Of a DNA stretch of 54,016 bases, positions 44,620-53,348 are shown piece after piece. The first letter of the stretch is position 1; each line of letters opens with the position of its first letter. Source of the DNA: Bdellovibrio bacteriovorus. GTDB lineage: Bacteria > Bdellovibrionota > Bdellovibrionia > Bdellovibrionales > Bdellovibrionaceae. The notes below the pieces were generated by a model. That model saw nothing but the letters and a program-made list of their open reading frames with translations. It did not search any database and had not been told where the DNA came from. The stretch lies in the NCBI RefSeq assembly GCF_001592735.1, contig NZ_LUKE01000008.1:1-54016 (forward strand), read 5' to 3'. A program made the position numbers and the translations under genes.

Positions 44620-46176
44620 CTACGCGTTCATCGCTCGATCCGTCAAAAACTCAATCAAACACTGAACCGGCTGACCAGAACCACCGCTGCTAGTGAGTGC
44701 CCCTTGCGCTTTATCGCTCCACGCATACACGTCTAAATGCGCCCATTTTTTTCCACGCACAAATTTTTGTAAAAACAACGCCGCAGTGATCGCGCCACCA
44801 AAGCTTCCGCCCGAGTTTTTAAAATCTGCAAATGGCGACGACATCTCAGCCCAGTATTTTTCAAACAAAGGCATGCGCCAGTTCAAATCCCCCGCACGTT
44901 GTCCGGCCTGAGTGATCGCTGACGCCAAAGTATCATCATTTGAAAACAAACCGGCAATTTCAGAACCCAAACCCACTTTGATCGCCCCCGTTAAGGTCGC
45001 GACGTCAATCACGTATTCTGGATCATCCGACCCTTTTTGCGTGCAGGCGACATCTAAAACGTCTGCCAAAACCAAGCGGCCTTCAGCATCCGTGTTATCA
45101 ATCTCAACGCGCAAACCGTTGCGCGCGGTGATCACGTCACTGGGACGGAAGGATTTTCCATCCACCGCGTTTTCCGCCAAAGCCAAATAAAAATCCAAAG
45201 GACCCGGGTATTCACTGTTTGAGGCCCACGTCGCAAGACCGACAACCGACGCCGCGCCACCCATGTCTTTTTTCATCAAACGCATCGCCGAAGACGGTTT
45301 GATATCAAGGCCGCCCGTATCAAACGTAATCCCCTTACCCACAAACGCGATCGGTTTTAGTTTTGATTTTCCCTTAGGGCGATAGCGGATGTGGACCATG
45401 CGCGAGGTGTTTTCCGCCCCTTGGCCAGTGGAAGCATGTAAACCCATGCCCTCTTGACGAAGTTTACGCTCATCCCACACGGTCACTTTCGCCGTGGATG
45501 GCAAATTCAATTTTTTGCTTACAAGTTCAGCAAAAGTAGCTGGGTTTAAATCATTCGGTGGCATGTTCACCAAATGGCGGGCCGTATTTACGGCGCGCGC
45601 ACGATCAATAGCTTCCACGATCAAATCGGAATCCAAAGTGCCCAAAGTCTTTTTCAAAGAAACCTTAGGAAGATCCAACAGCTGCTTATCGTCGACATAG
45701 TGACGGTAATTATAAGTCGCCATATCTAAACCGACCAAAGCGCCCAGATCTTGGACTTCATCCGTGCCGCGGAATTCAATATTTAAAACTTTCACCGCGT
45801 GAGCTTTGATTTGCGCAACCAAGGCACCGAACTGATCACGGGCCCACGTGTATTCGGCTTCGTCAATCAAACCACCGTGACCGACAGTTCCTTTTTGACG
45901 AGGACGCAGAATCCACACCGGGCCATTTTGACCGACGAAATAAATAAACTCGCGTTCTGTTTTTTTCAAAGACTCTGCTTGCCAAACTAAAGAATGCTCT
46001 TCAATCAAAGCGCCCAGTTGGCTTTGATCATCCACTCCTAAGAAATAGACGAAACCTGTCAATTCATTTTTTACTTTAAGTTCTTTTCCGAAGCTAAAGG
46101 TATCAACCCAAGATTGAATGTTGAGCTGTGATTTGCCTTTTGACGGAGTTTTCGCTGAAGCGGACTTCTTAGCCAC
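44620..46176 (-). CDS. pepA: Leucyl aminopeptidase (M17 family)
   Basis: A 518-residue M17 aminopeptidase. The two-metal site is visible in KGITFDTGGLDIK and NTDAEGRL, and DMGGAASV is also conserved. It trims N-terminal residues from peptides in the cytoplasm. A Ser/Lys-rich N-terminal tail of about 20 residues precedes the usual N-domain. The GTG ending at 46176 is chosen since GAGGA lies five bases before; an upstream GTG at 46188 overlaps that site. Confidence 0.92.
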   Translation of the reverse strand: MAKKSASAKTPSKGKSQLNIQSWVDTFSFGKELKVKNELTGFVYFLGVDDQSQLGALIEEHSLVWQAESLKKTEREFIYFVGQNGPVWILRPRQKGTVGHGGLIDEAEYTWARDQFGALVAQIKAHAVKVLNIEFRGTDEVQDLGALVGLDMATYNYRHYVDDKQLLDLPKVSLKKTLGTLDSDLIVEAIDRARAVNTARHLVNMPPNDLNPATFAELVSKKLNLPSTAKVTVWDERKLRQEGMGLHASTGQGAENTSRMVHIRYRPKGKSKLKPIAFVGKGITFDTGGLDIKPSSAMRLMKKDMGGAASVVGLATWASNSEYPGPLDFYLALAENAVDGKSFRPSDVITARNGLRVEIDNTDAEGRLVLADVLDVACTQKGSDDPEYVIDVATLTGAIKVGLGSEIAGLFSNDDTLASAITQAGQRAGDLNWRMPLFEKYWAEMSSPFADFKNSGGSFGGAITAALFLQKFVRGKKWAHLDVYAWSDKAQGALTSSGGSGQPVQCLIEFLTDRAMNA

Positions 46177-46195
46177 TGATTTCCTCACTTTTAGT

Positions 46196-46225
46196 TTGTG
46201 CCTGGATGAACAAATTCCGTAGAAT
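46196..46225 (+). promoter_or_regulatory. Leaderless-type promoter
   Basis: TTGTGC (46196-46201), 18 bases and TAGAAT (46220-46225). The -10 box ends six bases before the ATG at 46232, so the predicted transcript starts at the start codon. No ribosome site is present. Confidence 0.5.
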
Positions 46226-46231
46226 CATAAT

Positions 46232-47263
46232 ATGACGTGGACGAAGACCACAAATCTTAAATTTTGCTTACTCAATGCAGAGAACCTCTTTTTGATGTTC
46301 GAAGGCACTCCCCAAAAAGAGGCCGTAAATTTGAGCGAGTCCCAGTGGCAGCGTCTCTCCGTTTCGGTCTATGAAAATAAGCCGCTTAAAAAGTGCCACG
46401 AAATCGCCAAGGCTCTGAAAGAAATTAACGCCGACATCATTATGCTGTGCGAAGTCGGTGGTTTTGAATCCTTAAATAACTTCAACCATCTCTTTATGGA
46501 TGACGCCTATTCGCCCTGTTTGATTGAAGGAAACTCAGAGCGCAATATTGACGTGGGATTTTTGATCCGCAAGAACATGGATTTTTATTTCGATCTTCAG
46601 TCCAATAAAAATCGCCCCATCAATTACCTTTATCCTCACGAACGCCAAAGCCTTTTAAACGGTTATCCGATTAAGGGCGGCAAGGTCACAAGCAGTCATA
46701 AGTTTTCGCGGGACGTGGCCGAACTCAGACTTTTTACCACCGATCGTGAGAAACCTTTTTTGACGATTTTACTAGCACATTTAAAGTCCCGCTTAGATCC
46801 GGATCGTATCGACCCCAATGGCTTTGAACGACGCCAAGCAGAATTACGAACTTTGATCGAAATCTATCAAGAACTTGAAGCCGTGCACCCCGATTTACCG
46901 ATCATGGTGGCCGGTGATTTTAATGGTCAAGCCGGAGTTCACCACACCGATGAGGAGTTTAGGGACCTGTACAGCCTGACCCAGTTGTCTGACGTCTTAG
47001 AGGTGTCTCAACTTCCCCCCGAAGCGCGAGCGACATTCTACCAAGTTCGCAACGGCGGCAAAGCCGATGGTCGTCAGATTGATTTTGCGTTTTTAAATCC
47101 CAATCTTCAAAAACTGGTCAAAGCCGGTGCCACCAAAGTGTATCGTTATAAGGACGAAATGGGAATGGAACGAGATGTGCCTCGCAATATGGAGGCCAAA
47201 CTTCATTTACCAAGTGACCACTATCCCCTGGTCTTTGAAATTGAAAATCTTAAAGTCCCGTGA
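46232..47263 (+). CDS. Endonuclease/exonuclease/phosphatase-family protein
   Basis: A 343-residue EEP-fold hydrolase. The motifs run in order: NAENLF (about 16), CEVGG (about 72), HLKS (about 188), GDFNGQ (about 230), RQIDFAFL and SDHYPL at the end. These hold the metal and catalytic His/Asp of the DNase I-like family, so it cleaves a phosphoester in nucleic acid, lipid or nucleotide. There is no signal peptide. The substrate is open. Confidence 0.86.
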   Translation: MTWTKTTNLKFCLLNAENLFLMFEGTPQKEAVNLSESQWQRLSVSVYENKPLKKCHEIAKALKEINADIIMLCEVGGFESLNNFNHLFMDDAYSPCLIEGNSERNIDVGFLIRKNMDFYFDLQSNKNRPINYLYPHERQSLLNGYPIKGGKVTSSHKFSRDVAELRLFTTDREKPFLTILLAHLKSRLDPDRIDPNGFERRQAELRTLIEIYQELEAVHPDLPIMVAGDFNGQAGVHHTDEEFRDLYSLTQLSDVLEVSQLPPEARATFYQVRNGGKADGRQIDFAFLNPNLQKLVKAGATKVYRYKDEMGMERDVPRNMEAKLHLPSDHYPLVFEIENLKVP

Positions 47264-47311
47264 TCTTTGACATGCCAACGTGCCGCCCAGAGACGTTTTA
47301 TTAATTTTTCT

Positions 47312-47339
47312 TTTACTTTCGTTACGAAAAAACTATCCT
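47312..47339 (+). promoter_or_regulatory. Promoter of apaG, short-leader type
   Basis: TTTACT (47312-47317), 16 bases and TATCCT (47334-47339), with the ATG only ten bases further and no ribosome site. The predicted leader is about four bases. Confidence 0.4.
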
Positions 47340-47349
47340 AGATTTCATT

Positions 47350-47739
47350 ATGGCAATGCAAAAGACCGAAACAAGAGATTTTAGTATCAAGGTGAATGTG
47401 GTTTACGTTTCTCAGGAATCAAAGCCTGATCAAAACTATCATTTCTTTGCTTATAAAATTTCAATCACCAACAATGGATCTTCACCCGCTCAATTGATGA
47501 GCCGCTTTTGGCTGATCACGGATTCTCACGGACACAAAGAAGAAGTGCGTGGCCCTGGCGTGGTGGGTGTTCAACCCAAAATCCAACCCGGTCAGACATT
47601 TGAATACGAAAGTGCCTGCCCTCTGCACGCCTCCACCGGCAGTATGAAAGGGCATTATCAGTTCGTCGCTGAAAACGGCGAAAGTTTTACAGTAGAAATC
47701 CCTGAATTCTACCTGATTGCCCCAATCGCTCTGCATTAA
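47350..47739 (+). CDS. apaG: ApaG-family protein
   Basis: A 129-residue ApaG protein with the fibronectin III-like fold. Landmarks are YKISITNNG, RFWLITDSHG, VRGPGVVGVQPKIQPGQTFEY and GHYQF. The family is linked to Ap4A metabolism and divalent-cation tolerance, but its molecular role is unclear. The leader seems very short. Confidence 0.92.
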   Translation: MAMQKTETRDFSIKVNVVYVSQESKPDQNYHFFAYKISITNNGSSPAQLMSRFWLITDSHGHKEEVRGPGVVGVQPKIQPGQTFEYESACPLHASTGSMKGHYQFVAENGESFTVEIPEFYLIAPIALH

Positions 47740-47843
47740 GCCATTCCCTCGCACCCTAAAAGGTCTGGGATTGGCGAAAAACACTTTTAAATCATAAAAA
47801 ACCTGTGCTAAACCCTGGCCAGCTCTTTGGGGAGGGGCCACGG

Positions 47844-48158
47844 ATGACATGGTTTAAAACCTTACGCGAACTTCTAAGCTTTACGACGAAGTCTCCCTGC
47901 TTGTGCATGGTGATTACGGAGCAAGAAGGCGCGGAAATTTGGGTGAACGATAAAAACACCCATATGGTGACTCCTAAAGCTATCACCGTGCCTCGCAATA
48001 CCGAAGTTAAGATCACCTTAAGACTTATCGGCCATTACGAGCACACCGCCATGGTAAAAAGCGGTCATCATCTTTCCTATTACCACACCAAACTTCAACG
48101 TGTGCCTTTGCGTCTCATCAGCAATGACAGCTTTGAGGACTCGGTTGAACTTCGCTAA
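47844..48158 (+). CDS. Small PEGA-like domain protein
   Basis: A 104-residue protein with a GAEIWVND-to-IGHYEH stretch that resembles the PEGA domain, a small beta fold often seen in surface proteins. There is no signal peptide. The start is placed at ATG 47844, after a GGAGGGG stretch; an in-frame start at 47805 is less likely. The next acetyltransferase gene begins two bases after its stop. Confidence 0.6.
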   Translation: MTWFKTLRELLSFTTKSPCLCMVITEQEGAEIWVNDKNTHMVTPKAITVPRNTEVKITLRLIGHYEHTAMVKSGHHLSYYHTKLQRVPLRLISNDSFEDSVELR

Positions 48159-48160
48159 TC

Positions 48161-48727
48161 ATGATCTCTAAAAGGTTGCCGTACTTGAAAATCACCAAGC
48201 GTCTTATTATTCGTCCCCTAGAACTTCATGACTATGAAAACTGGGAACAAGCTTACTCTTGCCAACGTCCCGTGCAAAACGAATGGGACACAACCAATTG
48301 GAAAGAGTCCGAGCTGACCTTGGCAAAATTCAAAGAGACGCTAAAGAACGAAAAAAAACTGCGCGCGCAAGATAAGTACTACAACTTCGGCGTCTTCCGC
48401 AAAGACGACGGCGTGCTGATTGGCCAAGTGGCGCTGATGGATGTTTCTCGAGGAGTTTTTAACAACGCTTATTTAGGGTATCGCATTTTCAACAATCACT
48501 GGGGTCAAGGATACGCGCAAGAGGCTTGCAAAGCCGCCATCCACATCGCCTTTAAAAATATCAAACTTCACCGCATTGAGGCCGGCATCGAGCCTAAAAA
48601 CAAGCGCTCTATCCGCGTCGCCAAAGCTTTGGGTTTACGCAAAGAAGGCTTAAGCAAAAAAAGACTGCTGTTTAATAAAAAATGGGTGGATCTGTTGCTT
48701 TTCGCGATGACCAAAGAAGAGTTTTAG
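48161..48727 (+). CDS. RimJ/RimL-like GNAT acetyltransferase
   Basis: A 188-residue GNAT of the RimJ/RimL group. The family opening is seen in TKRLIIRPLELHD, the acetyl-CoA loop in NNHWGQGYAQEACKAA (about 110-125), and IEPKNKRSIRVAKALGLRKEG follows. It may acetylate a protein N-terminus. It begins two bases after the PEGA-like gene with no ribosome site of its own, so coupling is likely. Confidence 0.82.
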   Translation: MISKRLPYLKITKRLIIRPLELHDYENWEQAYSCQRPVQNEWDTTNWKESELTLAKFKETLKNEKKLRAQDKYYNFGVFRKDDGVLIGQVALMDVSRGVFNNAYLGYRIFNNHWGQGYAQEACKAAIHIAFKNIKLHRIEAGIEPKNKRSIRVAKALGLRKEGLSKKRLLFNKKWVDLLLFAMTKEEF

Positions 48728-48734
48728 TAAAATC

Positions 48735-48965
48735 TCAGCCCGCGATTTTTTGGGCGTAACGATCTTTCACGTGCATCGAGATATAGGTCGCAAGTCCCCA
48801 GCCTTGCAGGGCCAGCTCTTTCATCTTTTCAACTTCGCGCTTTCCCGTGCGAACATAATCGTACAAATACGAATCCCCACCCACAAAAACCACAACAATG
48901 GAACGCTCACGAATTTCGTAAGCTATCACGCCTGATTTGCCGCTGATGTTCTTATAAGGCTTCAT
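48735..48965 (-). CDS. Small protein, KTSC-like
   Basis: A 76-residue protein read from the ATG ending at 48965. The middle (SIVVVFVGGDSYLYDYV) and the end (ATYISMHVKDRYA) resemble the KTSC domain, a short fold found alone or in phage and RNA-linked proteins; this is a weak match. An earlier in-frame ATG (48995) would lie inside an inverted repeat, which argues against it. Confidence 0.55.
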   Translation of the reverse strand: MKPYKNISGKSGVIAYEIRERSIVVVFVGGDSYLYDYVRTGKREVEKMKELALQGWGLATYISMHVKDRYAQKIAG

Positions 48966-48972
48966 ATTTTTA

Positions 48973-48997
48973 TTATGCCTTATTTGCGAAGGCATAA
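48973..48997. other. Inverted repeat before the KTSC-like gene
   Basis: A perfect nine-pair repeat TTATGCCTT / AAGGCATAA (48973-48981 with 48989-48997) and a seven-base loop, seven bases from the ATG. One arm holds the only AAGG that could act as ribosome site, so it could hide it or serve as an operator. Confidence 0.4.
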
Positions 48998-49034
48998 GTA
49001 AAAAATCTTATCAATAAATGTCAGGACTCAAAAG

Positions 49035-50174
49035 TTACTTTTGCAGTTGGAACTTTTCAAACCGGTTCAACTCGGATTCGATAAGTTTTTTGTTATTAGC
49101 TGATTTGTGTTTTCCCAGCCAAGTCCATTTCTGAATCAGCATCTTTTGTTTTTCGCGATCCGTTTTTAAATCAATGGCCGCCACAATCTTATCGCCGACT
49201 AAAACCGGCAACGCAAAATAGCCGTATTTGCGCTTTTCTTTCGGCACATAGGCTTCAAAGCGATGTTCATAATCAAAAAGCGAGTGCAAGCGTTTACGCT
49301 GAATAGTTAATGGATCAAAAGGGGACAGAATATGGACAAGCTCTTCATTCACCGTGACCGCTTCGTCTAAAACTTCCGGCGCGACCCAGAACTCAGATCT
49401 GGTGGCATCTTGAACTTTAATTTCAATCAGCTCACCTTTTTTAACTTTCTTTTCTATGATCTTTCTAATTTCCGGTTTTTTACTGGGTACTAAGTGGCAA
49501 ATAGAATCAAGGGTGACAAGTCCTTGGGCTCTTAAAGATCTCTGAATTTCGTATTCTAAAACTTCCGCGCGTGTGGCGGGCTTTGGCATCTTATCCCACG
49601 CAAAATGTCTTTCCAGCAGCTCGTATTTTTTAAGCATGCCTTGTCGTTCGCTGATCACCAATCTTCCAGAATAAAAACCCAGCTGCAAAGCTTTCTTGGA
49701 AGGTTTACGGCTGGCCCATTCGTGATCTTTTTCAACCAGAACATCATCGGTAATATCCCGGATAGAAATCGGTCCTTCTTTTTTTATCAGACGCAAAACT
49801 TTTTGCAGCTCTTGCGGCTTTACTTTGCCCAACCACGGCCCGGGCGAAAGACGCCGGCGCTTCATATCTGGAATAAAAAAGCGAAAGTCTTGGGTCGGCA
49901 CATAAGAAAGCGCATGGGTCCAATACTCAAAAACGGTTTTATCTTGGCTTTGTGCTTGGTGCAGATCACGGCGTTTATAATCCGGAATGCGTGTGTACAA
50001 GATGTGATGATGACAGCGCTCAATGACGTTGATCGTGTCGATTTGGACATAACCCAAATGTTCGATGGCCTTGGTGGTCGCCGCAGATCCCTTGCCGAAG
50101 GGAGCAGATTCCGTCAGCCCTTGGGATTTTAGCCAAATACCCCGGGCGTTTTCTTTAGTGATTGTTTTACTCAT
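49035..50174 (-). CDS. YcaQ-family DNA glycosylase-like protein
   Basis: A 379-residue winged-helix protein of the YcaQ (HTH_42) family. The catalytic QxD motif is present as Q44-I-D46 in GYVQIDTINVI. Relatives unhook interstrand DNA crosslinks and remove bulky alkyl bases. A basic C-terminal part carries the extra winged helices. The name is by motif; the substrate is unproven. No strong promoter or ribosome site was noted. Confidence 0.85.
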   Translation of the reverse strand: MSKTITKENARGIWLKSQGLTESAPFGKGSAATTKAIEHLGYVQIDTINVIERCHHHILYTRIPDYKRRDLHQAQSQDKTVFEYWTHALSYVPTQDFRFFIPDMKRRRLSPGPWLGKVKPQELQKVLRLIKKEGPISIRDITDDVLVEKDHEWASRKPSKKALQLGFYSGRLVISERQGMLKKYELLERHFAWDKMPKPATRAEVLEYEIQRSLRAQGLVTLDSICHLVPSKKPEIRKIIEKKVKKGELIEIKVQDATRSEFWVAPEVLDEAVTVNEELVHILSPFDPLTIQRKRLHSLFDYEHRFEAYVPKEKRKYGYFALPVLVGDKIVAAIDLKTDREKQKMLIQKWTWLGKHKSANNKKLIESELNRFEKFQLQK

Positions 50175-50384
50175 TGCTTTTGATTTTTACACCGAGGCGC
50201 CCTTAATTCCATTTTTTTTATCACTCTTCTCGTGGAGCGGCTTGGGAAATAGTCCTCACTTTAAGTATTAATGCCCCAAAAAAGGCGGCGCGCAAAACAG
50301 TCCCGTGTGTTTTATTGACCTTTCATTTCGGGCAAAGCTCGGCATCTCGGTTGCAGCCCTGGTTCTGCTTTAGGGGGTTTTTCA

Positions 50385-50948
50385 ATGAGATATTTCATCT
50401 GCACCTTATTTGTTGTTACTGCGACCTTGTTTTCACCCTTGGCTTCTGCTGGAGCGGAGTTCTGGGGCAAAGAATCTAAAATGGAATCACCTCTTCCGTC
50501 GGGTCGGCGCGAAGCCATCAGAGCCACTCTTTCTTCCGAGATGCTGCGGGCCGCGGGTCTTTGGCAGGGTGTTCAACAAATGCGCGAGGCCCCTTTAGCA
50601 GAGCGGATTTCTTGGGTGCATAAAGTCACTCGCCAGATGATCCGCCCCCTGGAAGATCCGTCAAATCATTGGCAAACACCTTCGCAAACCTTGGCGCGAC
50701 GTTCAGGAGATTGCGAAGACTATGCGGTCTTACGTATCGAACTGCTTCGCTGGCTCGGGGTGCCTTCTTCTCATATGGCGGCTTTTGTCGGGACGCGAGG
50801 GGGTGAGGGGCATGTGGTCGCTGCCGTCAGCACTCGCAATGGCACTTGGACTTTAGACAATATGAGTTTTTCTGCTTACCTTTCCTCAGCGCCGCGCGGA
50901 TTTACTCCAGAAGTGGGCGTTAATCGGCAAGGTGCGTGGTGGCATTAG
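50385..50948 (+). CDS. LapG-like periplasmic cysteine protease (BTLCP family)
   Basis: A 187-residue protein with a signal peptide (1-22, ending ASAG). The triad of bacterial transglutaminase-like cysteine proteases is clear: C110 in SGDCEDYA, H143 in EGHVV and D158 in TLDNM. LapG, the best-known member, cuts surface adhesins and is held back by the cyclic-di-GMP receptor LapD. No LapD is seen next to it. An AGGGGG sequence lies upstream of the ATG. Confidence 0.85.
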   Translation: MRYFICTLFVVTATLFSPLASAGAEFWGKESKMESPLPSGRREAIRATLSSEMLRAAGLWQGVQQMREAPLAERISWVHKVTRQMIRPLEDPSNHWQTPSQTLARRSGDCEDYAVLRIELLRWLGVPSSHMAAFVGTRGGEGHVVAAVSTRNGTWTLDNMSFSAYLSSAPRGFTPEVGVNRQGAWWH

Positions 50949-51038
50949 TGTTCCCTCACAATGCATTTTGGCGAAAAATAAATTTAATACTGCACTCGCC
51001 GTTTAAAACGCGGGATAAAATATAAGGGCGAGGTGAAG

Positions 51039-51908
51039 ATGCCGGAACTAGCAGAAGTCGAGGCCGTTCGACGCAAACTTGCGAGCACATTAAAGGGCCG
51101 AAAAATAAAAGAAATTGTGACCGACGACAAGGATCGTTGGCTGTTCGCTTTTGTGCGCTCTGCAGAAGTCGAAAAAGCTTTGGTCGGTGCGAAAATCACG
51201 GGGGCCGGTCGAAAAGGAAAATACTTCTGGTTAGAGCTCAATAAAAAACCGTGGCCGATTTTTCATTTAGGCATGAGTGGTAATATTTCACTTTTAGAAG
51301 ACGCCTCCACCGGTCGTCATCGCGATATTTGGGGAGGCACTAAATTATGGAGCCTCGAGGACGATGACGATCCGAAAGGCCGCATGTGGTTTTGTCGACT
51401 GCTCTTAATTTGTGATAAAAAAATTGAAATGGCCTTTACCGATCCGCGACGCTTTGGTCGAATGTGGCTGGCCGACGATCCTTGGGAACATCCCCGTATC
51501 AAACGCCTGGGATTTGATCCCTTGATTGATTGGCCGACAGTAAAAGTTTTAAGCGAGAAACTTAAAAAAAGAAAAAAGGCCATCAAGGCCGTTCTTTTAG
51601 ATCAAACTCTTTTTGCAGGTATCGGAAACTGGCTGGCCGATGAAATTCTTTTTCAGGCCCGTATTGCGCCTCATCGCTTGGCATCCGAGCTAAAACCTGC
51701 CGAACTTAAACTTTTGCACAAGATGACTTTGGCGGTCGTAAAAAAAGCAGCCAGCGTCGATGCCGATTATGAACGCTTCCCGAAAACCTGGCTTTTCCAT
51801 CATCGCTGGGGAAAATCTAAAAACGCCAAAACAAGCAAGGGTCAAAAAATTCAGCACGATGAAGTCGGCGGCCGTACCACCGCGTGGGTGCCCGGCTGGC
51901 AAAAATAA
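51039..51908 (+). CDS. mutM: Formamidopyrimidine-DNA glycosylase, zinc-finger-less
   Basis: A 289-residue Fpg/MutM that excises oxidised purines. The start is fixed at 51039 since the mature N-terminal proline of MPELAEVE is the catalytic residue; GAGG lies upstream. A lysine in GRKGKYFW and the H2TH segment FAGIGNWLADEI are present. The C-terminal zinc finger cysteines are missing: the segment reads GGRTTAWVPGWQ, close to the zincless finger of plant and fungal Fpg. The next gene starts 11 bases on. Confidence 0.9.
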   Translation: MPELAEVEAVRRKLASTLKGRKIKEIVTDDKDRWLFAFVRSAEVEKALVGAKITGAGRKGKYFWLELNKKPWPIFHLGMSGNISLLEDASTGRHRDIWGGTKLWSLEDDDDPKGRMWFCRLLLICDKKIEMAFTDPRRFGRMWLADDPWEHPRIKRLGFDPLIDWPTVKVLSEKLKKRKKAIKAVLLDQTLFAGIGNWLADEILFQARIAPHRLASELKPAELKLLHKMTLAVVKKAASVDADYERFPKTWLFHHRWGKSKNAKTSKGQKIQHDEVGGRTTAWVPGWQK

Positions 51909-51919
51909 CGGAGGTAGCA

Positions 51920-52756
51920 ATGACCATCAAAACGCGATTCGTAAATTTAACCAATGAGCTGACTAAACACGAAGTCTTTGTGTTGGCCGCGTCCTTGGCC
52001 TATTACACGGGCTTAGCCCTCGCGCCTTTCGTGCTTATTTTACTATCTTTAGCCTCGGTTTTAGGGGAAGACCAAAAAACAAAAATTTTCGAAGGTTTTT
52101 CTGGAGCCATCGGCCACCAGGCCGGTGAATCCATTCGTTTGATTTTAGATAACGCGGATAAACATCCGCAAGCGACGGGCCTTTCCGGTATCATCGGTTT
52201 TGCGATACTTTTAATTTCCGCTTCAGCGATTTTTTCTCAACTTCGTTATGCCCTTAATAAAGTGAACGAACATAAGTACGAAGCCCACGAAGAAAGCTGG
52301 ATGGGTTTTCTTATCGATCGACTTTTTTCTATCGGACTTTTGCTGGGTTTTATTTTTCTCTTCATTGCTTCGCTGATGCTCTCCACCGCCTTGACCGTGG
52401 TCTTTCCTGGAGGCGAAGGCTTCTTTTGGCAGACGGTGACGTTTGTCAGCAATTTTGCGATTTTCGCACTCCTATTTGCCGCCATTTATCGCTTTGTTCC
52501 CTCGGATAAAATGGGTTGGAAAAAATGTCTTATCGCGGGCACAACCAGCGCCTTCTTTTTTATGGTCGGTAAAACTTTGATTGCTTTATACTTAGGAAGT
52601 ACGGCCATTGGCAGTGCTTACGGCGCCGCCGGTTCCTTAGTGGTATTTTTGGTGTGGGTGTATTATAGCTCTTTAACTCTTTTGGTCAGTTATGAGTTTA
52701 CGAACTCCATTATTTTAGGGGAAACACCCCGCCCGCGCATGCCGCTAGAGACTTAA
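51920..52756 (+). CDS. YihY/BrkB-family membrane protein
   Basis: A 278-residue protein with about six membrane helices and the family landmarks LAASLAYYTGLALAPF near residue 25 and GAYGAAGSL-like AYGAAGSLVVFLVWVYYSS near the end. Its function is uncertain; the old RNase BN name is wrong for the family. GGAGG lies five bases before the ATG. It is probably cotranscribed with mutM. Confidence 0.86.
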   Translation: MTIKTRFVNLTNELTKHEVFVLAASLAYYTGLALAPFVLILLSLASVLGEDQKTKIFEGFSGAIGHQAGESIRLILDNADKHPQATGLSGIIGFAILLISASAIFSQLRYALNKVNEHKYEAHEESWMGFLIDRLFSIGLLLGFIFLFIASLMLSTALTVVFPGGEGFFWQTVTFVSNFAIFALLFAAIYRFVPSDKMGWKKCLIAGTTSAFFFMVGKTLIALYLGSTAIGSAYGAAGSLVVFLVWVYYSSLTLLVSYEFTNSIILGETPRPRMPLET

Positions 52757-52760
52757 AAAT

Positions 52761-53348
52761 TTAACTTTTCATAAATCTTAAAAGCCGATCATAATCTTGC
52801 GAGTGATCGGCGGTTTTAAGTGCGCCGATATAAGCGCTGCGGGCTTCGCCTAGTTTACCTAGCTGCGAACGGCCCCAGGAAAAGTTTTTTTCAGCCATTT
52901 GCTGCATTAATAAATCTGTCGCCAACCTTGAAAATCGCCCATTGCCATTAGGAAACGGATGAATCCACACCAAGCGATGATGAAAACGCACGGCGATTTC
53001 TTCAGCTGAAAATGTTTCGTGTTCAATCCAGAATTTGACATCACCTAAAAGCAGACCTAATTCATTTTGAATATCTTTAGCCGCAACCCCGATATTGGTT
53101 TGGCGCAAACGAAACTGCCCGGCCCAATCCCAAACATCTTCAAACATTTTTTTATGCAGCAGACACAGACCCGAGGCCGACAAAAGATCTTGCTGCAAAC
53201 GACGACTGCTTTGAGCCCACAAAGTGGCGCGCGCGATACCGGCAGCTTCAAATTCGTCGAGCTCTTGTTGCGTGCTTAAATTCGGAATCAATCCACGAAG
53301 AGTTTCATCATCCAGAGGTGTCGCGCCGGGAGGACTTTGAATTTTCAT
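52761..53348 (-). CDS. Mobile mystery protein B, Fic domain
   Basis: A 195-residue Fic protein. The active motif is HPFPNGNGRFSR (130-141): catalytic H130 and the GNGR anion-binding loop are intact, with N where most Fic proteins have D or E, as often seen in mobile mystery protein B. Fic enzymes attach AMP or another group to target proteins. It is the second gene of the A/B pair and overlaps protein A by 41 bases. Confidence 0.85.
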   Translation of the reverse strand: MKIQSPPGATPLDDETLRGLIPNLSTQQELDEFEAAGIARATLWAQSSRRLQQDLLSASGLCLLHKKMFEDVWDWAGQFRLRQTNIGVAAKDIQNELGLLLGDVKFWIEHETFSAEEIAVRFHHRLVWIHPFPNGNGRFSRLATDLLMQQMAEKNFSWGRSQLGKLGEARSAYIGALKTADHSQDYDRLLRFMKS

